Below are positions 37,527 through 47,806 of a stretch of DNA of 64,000 nucleotides, in pieces (position 1 is the stretch's first letter; every line of letters begins with the position of its first letter). This DNA comes from Pseudomonas sp. B21-048 (GTDB lineage: Bacteria; Pseudomonadota; Gammaproteobacteria; Pseudomonadales; Pseudomonadaceae), in the NCBI RefSeq assembly GCF_024748615.1, contig NZ_CP087168.1, positions 5,332,001-5,396,000 of the forward strand, given 5' to 3'. The translations under genes and the position numbers were made by a program. The notes under the pieces were generated by a model, which saw nothing but the letters and a program-made list of their open reading frames with translations, did not search any database and had not been told where the DNA came from.

Positions 37527-38665
37527 GAGCGAAGTACCACGCCGCTGTCGTCTTCCCAGTACACGTAAACCTGGTCACCCCAGGTTGGGCGCTGACCGCG
37601 ACGTTCGGCGTTAGCGACGAAGGACTGCACCAGCTTGCCGCTCGGCAGTTCGACGTAGAACACCGAGTGGCCGCCGAGGTAGGCGATGTCATGCACTTTG
37701 CCGCTGGACCAGTTGTATTCGCAGGTCGGCATGGTCGGCGTCACCAGCAGTTTTTCCGGACGGATCGCGTAGGTCACGGACTTGTCCTGCACCGACGTGC
37801 TGATGCCGTGGCCCACATAAATCTGCCGGTCCAGGTCCTTGCAGGTGATGGTCGCGTGGCCTTCGGCGTCGTCGATCACTTCACCGTCGAAAATGTTGAC
37901 GTTGCCGATGAATTCGCAGACCAGACGACTGGTCGGGGTTTCGTAGATGTCGATCGGGCTGCCGATCTGGGCGATCCAGCCCAGGTGCATGATCGCGATG
38001 CGCTCGGCCATGGTCATGGCCTCTTCCTGGTCGTGGGTCACCATCACGCAGGTCACGCCGACCCGCTCGATAATCTCGACCAGTTCCAGTTGCATTTGCG
38101 AGCGCAGTTTCTTGTCCAGCGCGCCCATGGGTTCGTCGAGCAGCAAGAGCTTCGGCCGCTTGGCCAAGGAGCGCGCCAGCGCCACGCGCTGACGCTGGCC
38201 ACCGGACAATTGATGCGGTTTGCGTTTGGCGTACTGGCTCATCTGCACCAGTTTGAGCATCTCGGCCACGCGAGCATTGACTTCAGCCGCCGGGATCTTG
38301 TCCTGCTTGAGGCCGAAGGCAATGTTCTGCGCCACGGTCATGTGCGGAAACAAGGCATAGGACTGGAACATCATGTTGATCGGTCGCTCGTACGGCGGCA
38401 TCTCTGTGATGTCGACGCCATCGAGGTAAATGCGCCCCTCCGTGGGCCGTTCGAAACCTGCCAGCATCCGCAGCAAGGTGGATTTGCCCGAACCCGAGCC
38501 GCCGAGCAGGGCGAAGATTTCGCCTTTCCTGATTTCCAGGGACACGTCGTCCACGGCAATCGTCTCGTCGAACTTTTTCGTGACCCGGTCGATTTTGACC
38601 AACACCTGTTTAGGTGTCTGGTCGCCCTCGAGGGCTTTCTTATAGGCGCCGGAGGCAACTGCCAT
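37523..38665 (-). CDS. spuF: Polyamine ABC transporter ATPase (SpuF/PotG type)
   Basis: A 380-residue ATPase that powers polyamine import. Walker A is GGSGSGKST, the signature is LSGGQRQRVALARSL, Walker B is LLLLDEPMGALD, and the switch His lies in VTHDQEEAMT. The C-terminal TOBE-like domain (about residues 300-380) fits the PotG type. It starts with MAVASGAYKKALEGDQ at the ATG at 38665, 60 bases after the stop of spuE, and overlaps spuG. Confidence 0.95.
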   Translation of the reverse strand: MAVASGAYKKALEGDQTPKQVLVKIDRVTKKFDETIAVDDVSLEIRKGEIFALLGGSGSGKSTLLRMLAGFERPTEGRIYLDGVDITEMPPYERPINMMFQSYALFPHMTVAQNIAFGLKQDKIPAAEVNARVAEMLKLVQMSQYAKRKPHQLSGGQRQRVALARSLAKRPKLLLLDEPMGALDKKLRSQMQLELVEIIERVGVTCVMVTHDQEEAMTMAERIAIMHLGWIAQIGSPIDIYETPTSRLVCEFIGNVNIFDGEVIDDAEGHATITCKDLDRQIYVGHGISTSVQDKSVTYAIRPEKLLVTPTMPTCEYNWSSGKVHDIAYLGGHSVFYVELPSGKLVQSFVANAERRGQRPTWGDQVYVYWEDDSGVVLRS

Positions 38666-38725
38666 TTACGAAACTCCCAACAGAATGTGCAGTTCGCTCA
38701 TGTGGCGAACCTGGATAATTTGAAG

Positions 38726-39850
<1,125 letters not shown>

Positions 39851-39957
39851 TCAAGTTGCCCCGCGTTACATGAAAGCCATGGCTGCCTGGCAACCAAACC
39901 GGCGCGCAACTTACCCTCGAAAAACCGTTCCAGCAAAACTTTCTGTCATTTACTGGT

Positions 39958-39997
39958 TCCTGTTGCCGCCGTCGCGCAGACGACGAACAACAGGACG
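39958..39997 (-). terminator. Hairpin between spuD and spuE
   Basis: An imperfect GC-rich stem (CGTCCTGTTGTTCGTCGTC pairing with the downstream GACGGCGGCAACAGG region) lies 15 bases after the spuD stop, within a 190-base gap. No strong T-tract follows. It may act as a partial terminator or mRNA-stabilising structure that sets spuD above the downstream transport genes. Confidence 0.5.
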
Positions 39998-40012
39998 TTG
40001 CTTCAAACCGGC

Positions 40013-41125
40013 TTATTTACCGGATTTGATCTTGGTCCAGCTGCGCGTCAGGATCCGCTGGGTGGCGGCCGGCAAGTCGGCAATCGCGTACAGCTTGGCC
40101 AGGACTTCCGCTGGCGGGTAGATGCCTGGGTCGCTGGTGATTTCTTTATCGACCAGTGGAGTCGATGCCGCGTTACCGTTCGGGAAACGCACGGCGTTGG
40201 TGATCTCGGCCATGATTTCCGGCTTCTGCAGGAAGGTCATGAACTTGTAGGCGCCTTCGACGTTTTCGGCATCTTTAGGGATGGCGACCATGTCGTAGAA
40301 GCTGCCGGCACCTTCTTTCGGAATGTTGTAGCTGACTTTCACCTTGTCACCGGCTTCAGCGGCGCGAGCCTTGGCCTGGTACATGTCACCCGAGTAACCC
40401 ACGGCGACGCAGATGTTGCCGTTGGCCAGGTCGGAGATGTACTTGGACGAGTGGAAGTAGCTCACCGAAGGACGAATCTTCAGGAACAATGCTTCGGCTT
40501 CAGCCAGTTGTTTCTTGTCCTGGCTGTCGGTCGGATAGCCCAGGTAATGCAACGCCGCCGGAATCATCTCGGTTGGCGAATCGAGGAAACTGATACCGCA
40601 CGACTTCAACTTGGCAGCGTTTTCAGGTTTGAACAGCAAGTCCCAGGAGTTGGTTGGCGCATCGGCACCCAGTGCAGCCTTGACCTTCTCGGCGTTGAAA
40701 CCGATACCGAGCGAACCCCACATGTAAGGGAACGCATGTTCGTTGCCCGGGTCGCTCACCGTTACCGCTTTAAGCAGATCCGGGTTCAGGTTTTTCCAGT
40801 TAGGCAGCTTGGACTTGTCCAGCTTCTGGTAAACGCCGGCCTTGATCTGCTTGGCCAGGAAGTTGTTCGACGGCACGACGATGTCGTAGCCGGACTTGCC
40901 CGCCAGCAACTTGGCTTCAAGGGTTTCGTTACTGTCAAACACGTCGTAGACGACTTTGATACCCGACTCGGCCTCGAACTTCTTGACGGTATCCGGTGCG
41001 ATGTAATCGGACCAGTTGTACACGTGCAGCACCTTGTCGTCCGCCTGAACGGCGCCCGCCATCACGCCCATCAGGGACATGGCGAGGAGGGTCTTGCCAG
41101 CTATCTTCATACCTAATGCCTTCAT
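40013..41125 (-). CDS. spuD: Polyamine-binding periplasmic protein (SpuD/PotF type)
   Basis: A 370-residue paralogue of SpuE. The signal peptide ([23 protein letters not shown]) is followed by [23 protein letters not shown]. Shared blocks are [27 protein letters not shown] and [18 protein letters not shown]. In P. aeruginosa SpuD binds putrescine. The frame starts at 41125 ([10 protein letters not shown]), and an ATG at 41110 would give an equally good signal peptide. It lies between spuC and spuE. Confidence 0.94.
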   Translation of the reverse strand: MKALGMKIAGKTLLAMSLMGVMAGAVQADDKVLHVYNWSDYIAPDTVKKFEAESGIKVVYDVFDSNETLEAKLLAGKSGYDIVVPSNNFLAKQIKAGVYQKLDKSKLPNWKNLNPDLLKAVTVSDPGNEHAFPYMWGSLGIGFNAEKVKAALGADAPTNSWDLLFKPENAAKLKSCGISFLDSPTEMIPAALHYLGYPTDSQDKKQLAEAEALFLKIRPSVSYFHSSKYISDLANGNICVAVGYSGDMYQAKARAAEAGDKVKVSYNIPKEGAGSFYDMVAIPKDAENVEGAYKFMTFLQKPEIMAEITNAVRFPNGNAASTPLVDKEITSDPGIYPPAEVLAKLYAIADLPAATQRILTRSWTKIKSGK

Positions 41126-41293
41126 GGGTAATGCTCCAGTTTTTTCTTTTTAAGCACGTGCTCGGTGGCCTTTTAGCGGGCATCCGAACAACCGTTAGTC
41201 TGGCAAGATCCAAGGCAGGCTTTCAAGGAAAGACCCATCCTTTGTTTGCACTGAGCGAAGTGCACACTTCACACCTCGCTCAGAGCCTAGCAC

Positions 41294-42658
41294 TTAGCCC
41301 TGTAACGCACTCAGGGTCAGGTCCAGGCACTTGCGTGCTTTTGTTACCAGCTCATCGATTTCAGCCGGTGTAATCACCAGTGGCGGAGCAATGATCATGG
41401 TGTCGCCGACGGCGCGCATGATCAGGCCGTTGTCGAAGCAGAAGGTGCGGCAAATCATGCCAACGCCCTTGCCTTCGTAACGTTTGCGGGTGGCTTTGTC
41501 CTGAACCAGTTCGATGGCCCCCAACAGACCGACCCCACGCACTTCCCCCACCAACGGGTGATCGCTCAGTTCCCGTAGACGCTTTTGCAAATAAGGTGCC
41601 GTTTCTGCACGTACGCGCTCGACAATTTTCTCGTCGCGCAGGATGCGGATGTTTTCCAGCGCCACCGCCGCGGCCACCGGGTGCCCGGAATAAGTGAAAC
41701 CGTGGTTGAAATCACCACCTTCGTTGAGCACCTCGACCACGTCGTCATGCACGATCAGGCCGCCCATCGGGATGTAGCCGGACGTCAGGCCTTTGGCGAT
41801 GGTCATCATGTGAGGTTTGAGGTCGTAGAAATCGGTACCGAACCACTCACCCGTACGGCCGAAACCGCAAATCACTTCGTCGGCCACGAACAGAATGTCG
41901 TACTTGGCGAGGATTTCCTTGATCCGCGGCCAGTAGCTGTCTGGCGCAATGATCACGCCGCCGGCGCCCTGGATCGGCTCGGCAATAAAGGCACCGACGT
42001 TATCGACGCCGACTTCCAGGATCTTCTCTTCCAGCTGATTGGCCGCCCAGATACCGAACTCGTTCGGGGTCATGTCGCCGCCTTCGCCGAACCAGTACGG
42101 CTGGGCAATGTGGACGATGCCCGGGATCGGCAAGTCGCCCTGTTCGTGCATGTACGTCATGCCACCCAGGCTCGCGCCGGCCACGGTGGAACCGTGATAG
42201 CCGTTCTTGCGACTGATGATGACTTTCTTCTTCGGCTGGCCCTTGATCGCCCAGTAGTGGCGAACCATTCGCAGCATGGTGTCGTTGCCTTCGGAACCGG
42301 AACCGGTGAAGAACACGTGATTCATACCTTCAGGCGCAACGTCGGCAATGACCTTGGCCAACTCTAGCACCGGCGGGTGAGCCGTCTGGAAGAACAGGTT
42401 GTAATAAGGCAGCTCGCGCATCTGCTTGCTGGCGGCATCGGCCAGTTCATCGCGACCGTAGCCGATCGCTACACACCACAGGCCAGCCATGCCGTCGAGG
42501 ATCTTGTTGCCTTCGCTGTCCCACAGGTAAACGCCCTTGGCATGGGTGATGATCCGCGGGCCTTTCTCTTTGAGCTGCTTGAAGTCGCTGAACGGGGCCA
42601 GGTGGTGATCGCTGCTCAGGGCTTGCCACTCACGGGTTTGCGGGTTGTTGCTGGTCAT
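41294..42658 (-). CDS. spuC: Polyamine aminotransferase (SpuC, putrescine:pyruvate type)
   Basis: A 454-residue class-III PLP aminotransferase. The PLP lysine is in MMTIAKGLTSGYIPMGG. The substrate and cofactor region includes FFTGSGSEGNDTMLRMVRHYW, and VADEVICGFGRTGEWFG holds the pyridine-binding Asp. In Pseudomonas SpuC moves an amino group from putrescine or cadaverine to pyruvate. It lies between the glutamylpolyamine synthetase spuB and the binding protein spuD, linking uptake with catabolism. Confidence 0.95.
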   Translation of the reverse strand: MTSNNPQTREWQALSSDHHLAPFSDFKQLKEKGPRIITHAKGVYLWDSEGNKILDGMAGLWCVAIGYGRDELADAASKQMRELPYYNLFFQTAHPPVLELAKVIADVAPEGMNHVFFTGSGSEGNDTMLRMVRHYWAIKGQPKKKVIISRKNGYHGSTVAGASLGGMTYMHEQGDLPIPGIVHIAQPYWFGEGGDMTPNEFGIWAANQLEEKILEVGVDNVGAFIAEPIQGAGGVIIAPDSYWPRIKEILAKYDILFVADEVICGFGRTGEWFGTDFYDLKPHMMTIAKGLTSGYIPMGGLIVHDDVVEVLNEGGDFNHGFTYSGHPVAAAVALENIRILRDEKIVERVRAETAPYLQKRLRELSDHPLVGEVRGVGLLGAIELVQDKATRKRYEGKGVGMICRTFCFDNGLIMRAVGDTMIIAPPLVITPAEIDELVTKARKCLDLTLSALQG

Positions 42659-42691
42659 GCGAATTCTCCTTGGATTGCAGTGAAGGGCGCA

Positions 42692-44050
42692 TCAGACGGC
42701 GAAGAGCAGGAATTCCCGTTCCCACGAACTGATCACGCGCTTGAAGTTTTCATGCTCGGCCCGCTTGACCGCGATGTAGCCGGTGATGAATTTCTTGCCC
42801 AGGTACTTTTCGATGGTCTTGCTGTTTTCCATGCGATCCAGGGCGTCTTCAATAGTCAGAGGCAGGCGCAGGTTGCGCCGCTCGTAACCACGACCCACGA
42901 CCGGAGCACTCGGGTTATGCCCTTCGACCATGCCGATAAAGCCGCACAACAGGCTGGCGGCGATGGCCAGGTAAGGGTTGGCATCGGCGCCCGGCAAACG
43001 GTTTTCCACCCGACGGTTCTGCGGCCCGGCATCCGGCACCCGCAGGCCAACGGTGCGGTTCTCTTCACCCCACTCCACGTTCACCGGTGCCGAGGTATCC
43101 GGCAGGAAGCGGCGGAACGAATTGACGTTGGGGGCGAACAACGGCAGCAGCTCAGGAATGAATTTCTGCAATCCGCCGATGTGGTTCAGGAACAGTTGAC
43201 TCATGGTCCCGTCTTCATTGGAGAAGACGTTTTTGCCGGTCTCGATGCTGATAATGCTCTGGTGCAAGTGCATGGCGCTGCCCGGCTCGCCGGTCATGGG
43301 CTTGGCCATGAAGGTCGCCGCCACGTTGTGCTTGAGCGCGGCTTCACGCATGGTGCGTTTGAACACCAGAATCTGGTCCGCCAGGGACAGGGCATCGCCA
43401 TGACGGAAGTTGATTTCCATCTGCGCGGTGCCGTCCTCGTGGATCAGCGTGTCGAGGTCCAGCTCTTGCAGTTCGCACCAGTCGTAGACGTCTTCGAACA
43501 ACGGATCGAATTCGTTCGCCGCTTCAATCGAGAAGGACTGGCGACCGGTTTCCGGACGACCAGAGCGGCCGATCGGCGGTTGCAGCGGGTAATCCGGGTC
43601 ATCACTGCGCTTGGTGAGGTAGAACTCCATCTCCGGCGCCACGATCGGCTGCCAGCCGTGGTCGGCGTAGAGTTTCAGCACCTTTTTGAGCACGTTGCGC
43701 GGGGACAGCTCAATCGGGTTGCCCTGCTTGTCGTAGGTGTCGTGGATCACCTGGGCGGTGGGCTCGATGGCCCAGGGCACCAGGAATACGGCGTTATGGT
43801 CGGGGCGACAGATCATGTCGATGTCGGCCGGGTCGAGCAGTTCGTAATAGATGTCGTCTTCGACGTAGTCGCCAGTCACGGTCTGCAACAGGACGCTTTC
43901 GGGCAGGCGCATGCCTTTTTCGGCGATGAACTTGTTGGTCGGCGAAATCTTGCCCCGGGTGATGCCGGTCAGGTCGCCAATCATGCATTCGACTTCTGTG
44001 ATCTTGTGGTCTTTCAACCAATCGGTGAGCTGGTCGAGGTTGTTACTCAT
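42692..44050 (-). CDS. spuB: Gamma-glutamylpolyamine synthetase (SpuB, glutamine synthetase fold)
   Basis: A 452-residue GS-fold ligase that joins glutamate to the amino group of a polyamine using ATP. It carries the GS blocks VAPEMEFYL, QMEINFRHGDALSLADQ, MAKPMTGEPGSAMHLHQS and RVPDAGPQNRRVENRLPGADANPYLAIAA. It lacks the adenylylation-site sequence of true GlnA. A second paralogue, spuI, is divergent at 45144. It follows spuA with a 37-base gap. Confidence 0.95.
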   Translation of the reverse strand: MSNNLDQLTDWLKDHKITEVECMIGDLTGITRGKISPTNKFIAEKGMRLPESVLLQTVTGDYVEDDIYYELLDPADIDMICRPDHNAVFLVPWAIEPTAQVIHDTYDKQGNPIELSPRNVLKKVLKLYADHGWQPIVAPEMEFYLTKRSDDPDYPLQPPIGRSGRPETGRQSFSIEAANEFDPLFEDVYDWCELQELDLDTLIHEDGTAQMEINFRHGDALSLADQILVFKRTMREAALKHNVAATFMAKPMTGEPGSAMHLHQSIISIETGKNVFSNEDGTMSQLFLNHIGGLQKFIPELLPLFAPNVNSFRRFLPDTSAPVNVEWGEENRTVGLRVPDAGPQNRRVENRLPGADANPYLAIAASLLCGFIGMVEGHNPSAPVVGRGYERRNLRLPLTIEDALDRMENSKTIEKYLGKKFITGYIAVKRAEHENFKRVISSWEREFLLFAV

Positions 44051-44087
44051 AAATGCCTCTTAGGCTGAGTTTCCTGACTCTTATAAG

Positions 44088-44864
44088 TCAGGCGTTGTTT
44101 GACGCATCGGCGTCGCGTTGTAATGCGCGCTTGCGACAGGCATCACCAAATGCCTGGAAAATCGCAAGGTAGTCAGGATTCAAGCTTACCTGCCATTCGG
44201 GATGCCATTGCACGCCCAAAGCAAAAGCCTTGCCTTCGATAACAGAGACGGCTTCGATCAACCCGTCGGGTGCCACGGCTTCCATACGAAGGCCCGGTGC
44301 CAGACGCTCGATACCCTGACCATGAATTGAGTTGACTTGAATCTCGCTCGCCAGGCCCAGGCCGGCCAGCACGCCACCCGGTTGGACGTGCACCGGGTGA
44401 CTTGGCGCGTACTGCCCTTCCAGCGGCAGGCTGTCGTCTTCACGGTGATCCATGAATGGACCGGCCTCGTGAACCTTCTGATGCAGACTGCCGCCGAACG
44501 CCACATTCATTTCCTGGAAGCCGCGGCAAATGCCGAGCACGGGAACACCGGCCTCGACAGCGGCGCGGATCAGCGGGAGAGTGGTGGCATCGCGTGCAGA
44601 ATCATGAGCAGTACCCGGCGCACTGGCCGGGCCGTTATAGTGAAACGGTTCTATATTAGAGGGAGAGCCTGTAAAGAGAATGCCGTCCAGAGCGTCGAGA
44701 ATATCGGACGGCGCCAGTCGATCCGCCAGGGATGGAAGAATCAACGGCAGGCCCTTGGCAGCTGATGCCACGGCGCGTACGTATTTGTCGCCACTGATGT
44801 GATAAGCATGCAGACCGATCTGCTTTGAGCAGGCGGTGACGCCGATTAACGGCAGGCGAGACAT
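44088..44864 (-). CDS. spuA: Gamma-glutamyl-GABA hydrolase (SpuA/PuuD type)
   Basis: A 258-residue class-I glutamine amidotransferase-like hydrolase. The nucleophile Cys lies in VPVLGICRGFQEMNVAFGGSLHQ. The His and Glu of the triad lie in GVQWHPEWQ. It frees GABA from gamma-glutamyl-GABA, the last hydrolytic step of the glutamylated polyamine route. It heads the spu operon, which runs on the minus strand from here to 35719. Confidence 0.95.
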   Translation of the reverse strand: MSRLPLIGVTACSKQIGLHAYHISGDKYVRAVASAAKGLPLILPSLADRLAPSDILDALDGILFTGSPSNIEPFHYNGPASAPGTAHDSARDATTLPLIRAAVEAGVPVLGICRGFQEMNVAFGGSLHQKVHEAGPFMDHREDDSLPLEGQYAPSHPVHVQPGGVLAGLGLASEIQVNSIHGQGIERLAPGLRMEAVAPDGLIEAVSVIEGKAFALGVQWHPEWQVSLNPDYLAIFQAFGDACRKRALQRDADASNNA

Positions 44865-45018
44865 GAAGCACCCCGGTAATTATTGCTGTTATGGGTTTGA
44901 ATCGAGCTTAGCCTTGTTCATTTTTTTACACAACACCCCCGTAAAAAATACAACACGGCCCGCTCAAGCTCGCGGATGCCAAGAAGGCTGAAGGCAAAAA
45001 AACGCCACAAAGTGCCTC

Positions 45019-45043
45019 AAAAAAGCCCTTCACGTGCTTTTTT
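45019..45043. promoter_or_regulatory. A/T-flanked hairpin in the spuA-spuI divergent region
   Basis: AAAAAAGC (45019-45026) and GCTTTTTT (45036-45043) pair around a 9-base loop. It lies in the 279-base gap between the divergent spuA and spuI. No gene ends here, so it is more likely part of a leader or operator than a normal terminator. The rest of the gap is rich in A-tracts. Confidence 0.4.
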
Positions 45044-45143
45044 AGAGCAAAAAAGGCCTCGCTTGACTTCGGCATGCCGTTCGGGTTGACTGGAATCCGA
45101 AGAGATCAATGATTGATATTTTTAACAACAAAGGTGTTGCATC

Positions 45144-46520
45144 ATGTCGGTACCCCCGCGTGCCGTTCAGCTTAACGAAGCGAACGCGTTCCTTAAGGAA
45201 CATCCTGAGGTTCTGTACGTTGACCTTCTGATTGCGGATATGAATGGTGTGGTGCGCGGCAAGCGCATTGAACGCACCAGCCTCCACAAGGTTTACGAGA
45301 AAGGCATCAACCTGCCGGCCTCTCTATTTGCTCTGGATATCAATGGCTCGACGGTGGAAAGCACCGGCCTGGGCCTGGACATCGGCGATGCTGACCGAAT
45401 CTGTTATCCAATCCCAGACACCCTGTGCAATGAGCCCTGGCAGAAGCGCCCGACCGCGCAGCTGTTGATGACCATGCACGAACTCGAAGGTGATCCTTTC
45501 TTCGCCGACCCGCGCGAAGTCCTGCGACAAGTCGTAGCCAAGTTTGACGAGATGGGCCTGACCATCTGCGCTGCGTTCGAACTGGAGTTCTACCTGATCG
45601 ACCAGGAGAACGTGAACGGTCGCCCGCAACCGCCGCGCTCGCCGATCTCCGGCAAACGCCCGCATTCGACACAGGTTTACCTGATCGACGACCTCGACGA
45701 ATACGTCGACTGCCTCCAGGACATTCTGGAAGGTGCGAAAGAGCAAGGTATCCCTGCCGACGCGATCGTCAAGGAAAGCGCCCCGGCACAGTTCGAAGTG
45801 AACCTGCACCACGTGGCCGACCCGATCAAGGCTTGCGACTATGCGGTCCTGCTCAAGCGTCTGATCAAAAACATCGCCTACGACCATGAGATGGACACCA
45901 CCTTCATGGCCAAGCCTTATCCAGGCCAGGCAGGTAACGGTCTGCACGTCCATATCTCGATTCTTGATAAAGATGGCAAAAACATTTTTGCCAGCGAGGA
46001 TCCCGAGCAGAACGCCGCACTGCGTCACGCGATCGGCGGTGTGCTCGAGACCCTGCCGGCGCAGATGGCTTTCCTCTGCCCGAACGTTAACTCCTACCGT
46101 CGTTTCGGCGCACAGTTCTACGTGCCGAATTCGCCGTGCTGGGGCCTGGACAACCGCACCGTCGCGATCCGCGTACCGACCGGTTCCTCCGATGCCGTGC
46201 GCATCGAGCATCGTGTCGCCGGCGCCGACGCCAACCCGTATCTGTTGATGGCTTCGGTGTTGGCGGGCGTGCACCACGGCCTGACCAACAAGATCGAACC
46301 GGGCGCGCCCGTGGAAGGCAACTCCTACGAGCAGAACGAGCAAAGCCTGCCGAACAACCTGCGTGATGCACTTCGTGAGCTGGACGACAGCGAAGTCATG
46401 GCCAAGTACATCGATCCGAAATACATCGACATTTTTGTCGCCTGTAAAGAGAGCGAGCTGGAGGAGTTCGAACACTCCATCTCCGACCTTGAGTACAACT
46501 GGTACCTGCATACCGTGTAA
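45144..46520 (+). CDS. spuI: Gamma-glutamylpolyamine synthetase (SpuI, glutamine synthetase fold)
   Basis: A 458-residue paralogue of SpuB. It contains CAAFELEFYLID, QFEVNLHHVADPIKACDYAVLLKR, MAKPYPGQAGNGLHVHISI and AIRVPTGSSDAVRIEHRVAGADANPYLLMA. It starts MSVPPRAVQLNEANAFLKEHPEV, with AAAGG upstream. Paired GS-like ligases with different polyamine or diamine preference are known in Pseudomonas (SpuB, SpuI, PauA family). It is divergent from spuA and ends with a strong terminator at 46539. Confidence 0.94.
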   Translation: MSVPPRAVQLNEANAFLKEHPEVLYVDLLIADMNGVVRGKRIERTSLHKVYEKGINLPASLFALDINGSTVESTGLGLDIGDADRICYPIPDTLCNEPWQKRPTAQLLMTMHELEGDPFFADPREVLRQVVAKFDEMGLTICAAFELEFYLIDQENVNGRPQPPRSPISGKRPHSTQVYLIDDLDEYVDCLQDILEGAKEQGIPADAIVKESAPAQFEVNLHHVADPIKACDYAVLLKRLIKNIAYDHEMDTTFMAKPYPGQAGNGLHVHISILDKDGKNIFASEDPEQNAALRHAIGGVLETLPAQMAFLCPNVNSYRRFGAQFYVPNSPCWGLDNRTVAIRVPTGSSDAVRIEHRVAGADANPYLLMASVLAGVHHGLTNKIEPGAPVEGNSYEQNEQSLPNNLRDALRELDDSEVMAKYIDPKYIDIFVACKESELEEFEHSISDLEYNWYLHTV

Positions 46521-46538
46521 GCGGTTGCAGTAAAAACA

Positions 46539-46572
46539 ACGCCGCCGGCCTCACAGCTTGCGGCGTTTTTTT
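46539..46572 (+). terminator. Intrinsic terminator of spuI
   Basis: An 8-bp stem AACGCCGC/GCGGCGTT around a 13-base loop, followed by a run of seven T. It begins 19 bases after the spuI stop. Confidence 0.92.
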
Positions 46573-46579
46573 GTGCATC

Positions 46580-46715
46580 GATCGTTCCCACGCTCCTGCG
46601 TGGGAATGCATCAAGGGACGCTCCGCGTTCCAGTCTCACCGATGATGTCTTGCCTGACATCGATGTGACGCGGAGCGTCACGGGCTGCATTCCCACGCAG
46701 AGCGTGGGAACGATC
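46580..46715. repeat. GATCGTTCCCACGC-type palindromic repeat, expanded copy
   Basis: The outer and inner arms match the full copies, but the centre carries about 36 extra bases (roughly 46629-46665) containing GATGTC and GACATC as a small additional hairpin. Total length is 136 instead of about 103 bases. Confidence 0.92.
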
Positions 46716-46792
46716 AACTTGCCCGCGATGGCGGCCGAGAAGACAACACACAACTCGACTCGTACAATGCCCGCTGCCCGCAGGAGACTTCA

Positions 46793-47428
46793 ATGACGCG
46801 CACCGCCACCATTCGCAAACCCCGCGCCCGCAGCCAGGCCCGGATCGATTCGATACTCGATGCCGCCCGCACGCTGCTGGCCGCCGAGGGCGTGGCCAGC
46901 CTGTCGATTTACAGCGTCGCCGAACGCGCGGAGATCCCGCCCTCCTCCGTCTACCATTTTTTCGCCAGCGTCCCGGCCCTGCTTGAAGCCCTGACCGCCG
47001 ACGTCCACGCCGCGTTCCGCGCCTGCTTGCAAGCGCCCATCGACCACCATGCCCTCAACGGCTGGCGCGATCTGTCGCGACTGGTGGAACAACGCATGCT
47101 CGCCATCTACGACGAAGATGCCGCCGCCCGCCAACTGATCCTCGCCCAGCATGGCCTGACCGAAGTCACCCAGGCTGACCGCCAGCACGACATCGAACTC
47201 GGCGACCTGATGCACAAGCTGTTCGATCATCACTTCGAGCTGCCGAGACTGCCGGGTGATGTCGATGTGTTTGCGCTGGCCATGGAACTGGGGGACCGAG
47301 TGTATGCACGCTCGGTGCAGCAGCATGGGCAGATCACGCCGAGAATGGCTGAAGAAGGGATGCGCGTGTTTGATGCTTATCTTGGGCTGTATTTGCCGCC
47401 CTACCTGCCCAAGCGCGAAGTGCTTTGA
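46793..47428 (+). CDS. TetR-family transcriptional regulator
   Basis: A 211-residue regulator with an N-terminal TetR helix-turn-helix (residues about 15-62): RIDSILDAARTLLAAEGVASLSIYSVAERAEIPPSSVYHFFASVPALLEAL. The ligand-binding C-terminal part is all-helical and gives no hint of the effector. Ribosome site CAGGAG. It lies between the spu and ssu loci but is separated from spuI by a terminator and repeat. It is convergent with ssuF, so it controls neither by position alone. Its stop codon TGA shares bases with the next repeat. Confidence 0.88.
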   Translation: MTRTATIRKPRARSQARIDSILDAARTLLAAEGVASLSIYSVAERAEIPPSSVYHFFASVPALLEALTADVHAAFRACLQAPIDHHALNGWRDLSRLVEQRMLAIYDEDAAARQLILAQHGLTEVTQADRQHDIELGDLMHKLFDHHFELPRLPGDVDVFALAMELGDRVYARSVQQHGQITPRMAEEGMRVFDAYLGLYLPPYLPKREVL

Positions 47429-47457
47429 TCGTTCCCACGCTCTGCGTGGGAACGATC
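47427..47457. repeat. Collapsed palindromic repeat at the TetR stop codon
   Basis: Perfect 14-bp arms GATCGTTCCCACGC and complement around a 3-base loop TCT. The first two bases, GA, are the end of the TGA stop of the TetR gene. It is a second collapsed version of the family, like that at 11297. Confidence 0.93.
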
Positions 47458-47483
47458 AGGGCTCACACCGTTTGCGCACGCGC

Positions 47484-47699
47484 TTACAACTTGGCGATCG
47501 ACACCTCGGTGGATTTCACAAACGCGATCACTTCACTGCCGACCACCAGTTCCAGCTCTTTCACCGAACGGGTGGTAATCACCGAAGTGACGATGCCGGA
47601 GGCGGTCTGCACGTCGATTTCCGACAGCACGTCACCCAGCACGATTTCCTTGATCGAGCCTTTGAACTGGTTGCGGACGTTGATGGCTTTGATAGTCAT
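47484..47699 (-). CDS. ssuF: Molybdopterin/oxyanion-binding Mop (TOBE) protein SsuF
   Basis: A 71-residue single-TOBE-domain protein: MTIKAINVRNQFKGSIKEIVLGDVLSEIDVQTASGIVTSVITTRSVKEL. It matches Mop-type small oxyanion-binding proteins. In P. putida ssuF is the last gene of ssuEADCBF and is needed for full use of sulfonates. The start at 47699 has AGGAGA upstream. The longer frame to 47738 adds 13 residues without support. It lies downstream of ssuB across a 107-base gap with a repeat. Confidence 0.9.
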   Translation of the reverse strand: MTIKAINVRNQFKGSIKEIVLGDVLSEIDVQTASGIVTSVITTRSVKELELVVGSEVIAFVKSTEVSIAKL

Positions 47700-47723
47700 G
47701 ATATTTCTCCTGAGGTCGAAATG

Positions 47724-47801
47724 AGCTGCAAGTGGCAAGCGACAAGCTGCAAGTAAAAGCGCTCTGCTTCCCCTTGCCGCTTGAAGCTTGCAACTTGCCG
47801 C
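47724..47801. repeat. CAAGC-rich imperfect inverted repeat between ssuB and ssuF
   Basis: Two 29-base arms rich in GCAAG and CAAGC (about 47724-47753 and 47773-47801) are complementary at roughly 22 of 29 positions. It lies within the ssu operon between ssuB and ssuF, where a stem of this kind could reduce or stabilise the distal ssuF message. Confidence 0.7.
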
Positions 47802-47806
47802 TGCTT

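Noticed and set aside
42377..44068. 563-codon open frame opposite spuB and the start of spuC
   Set aside because: Antisense shadow; the minus-strand genes carry all family motifs.
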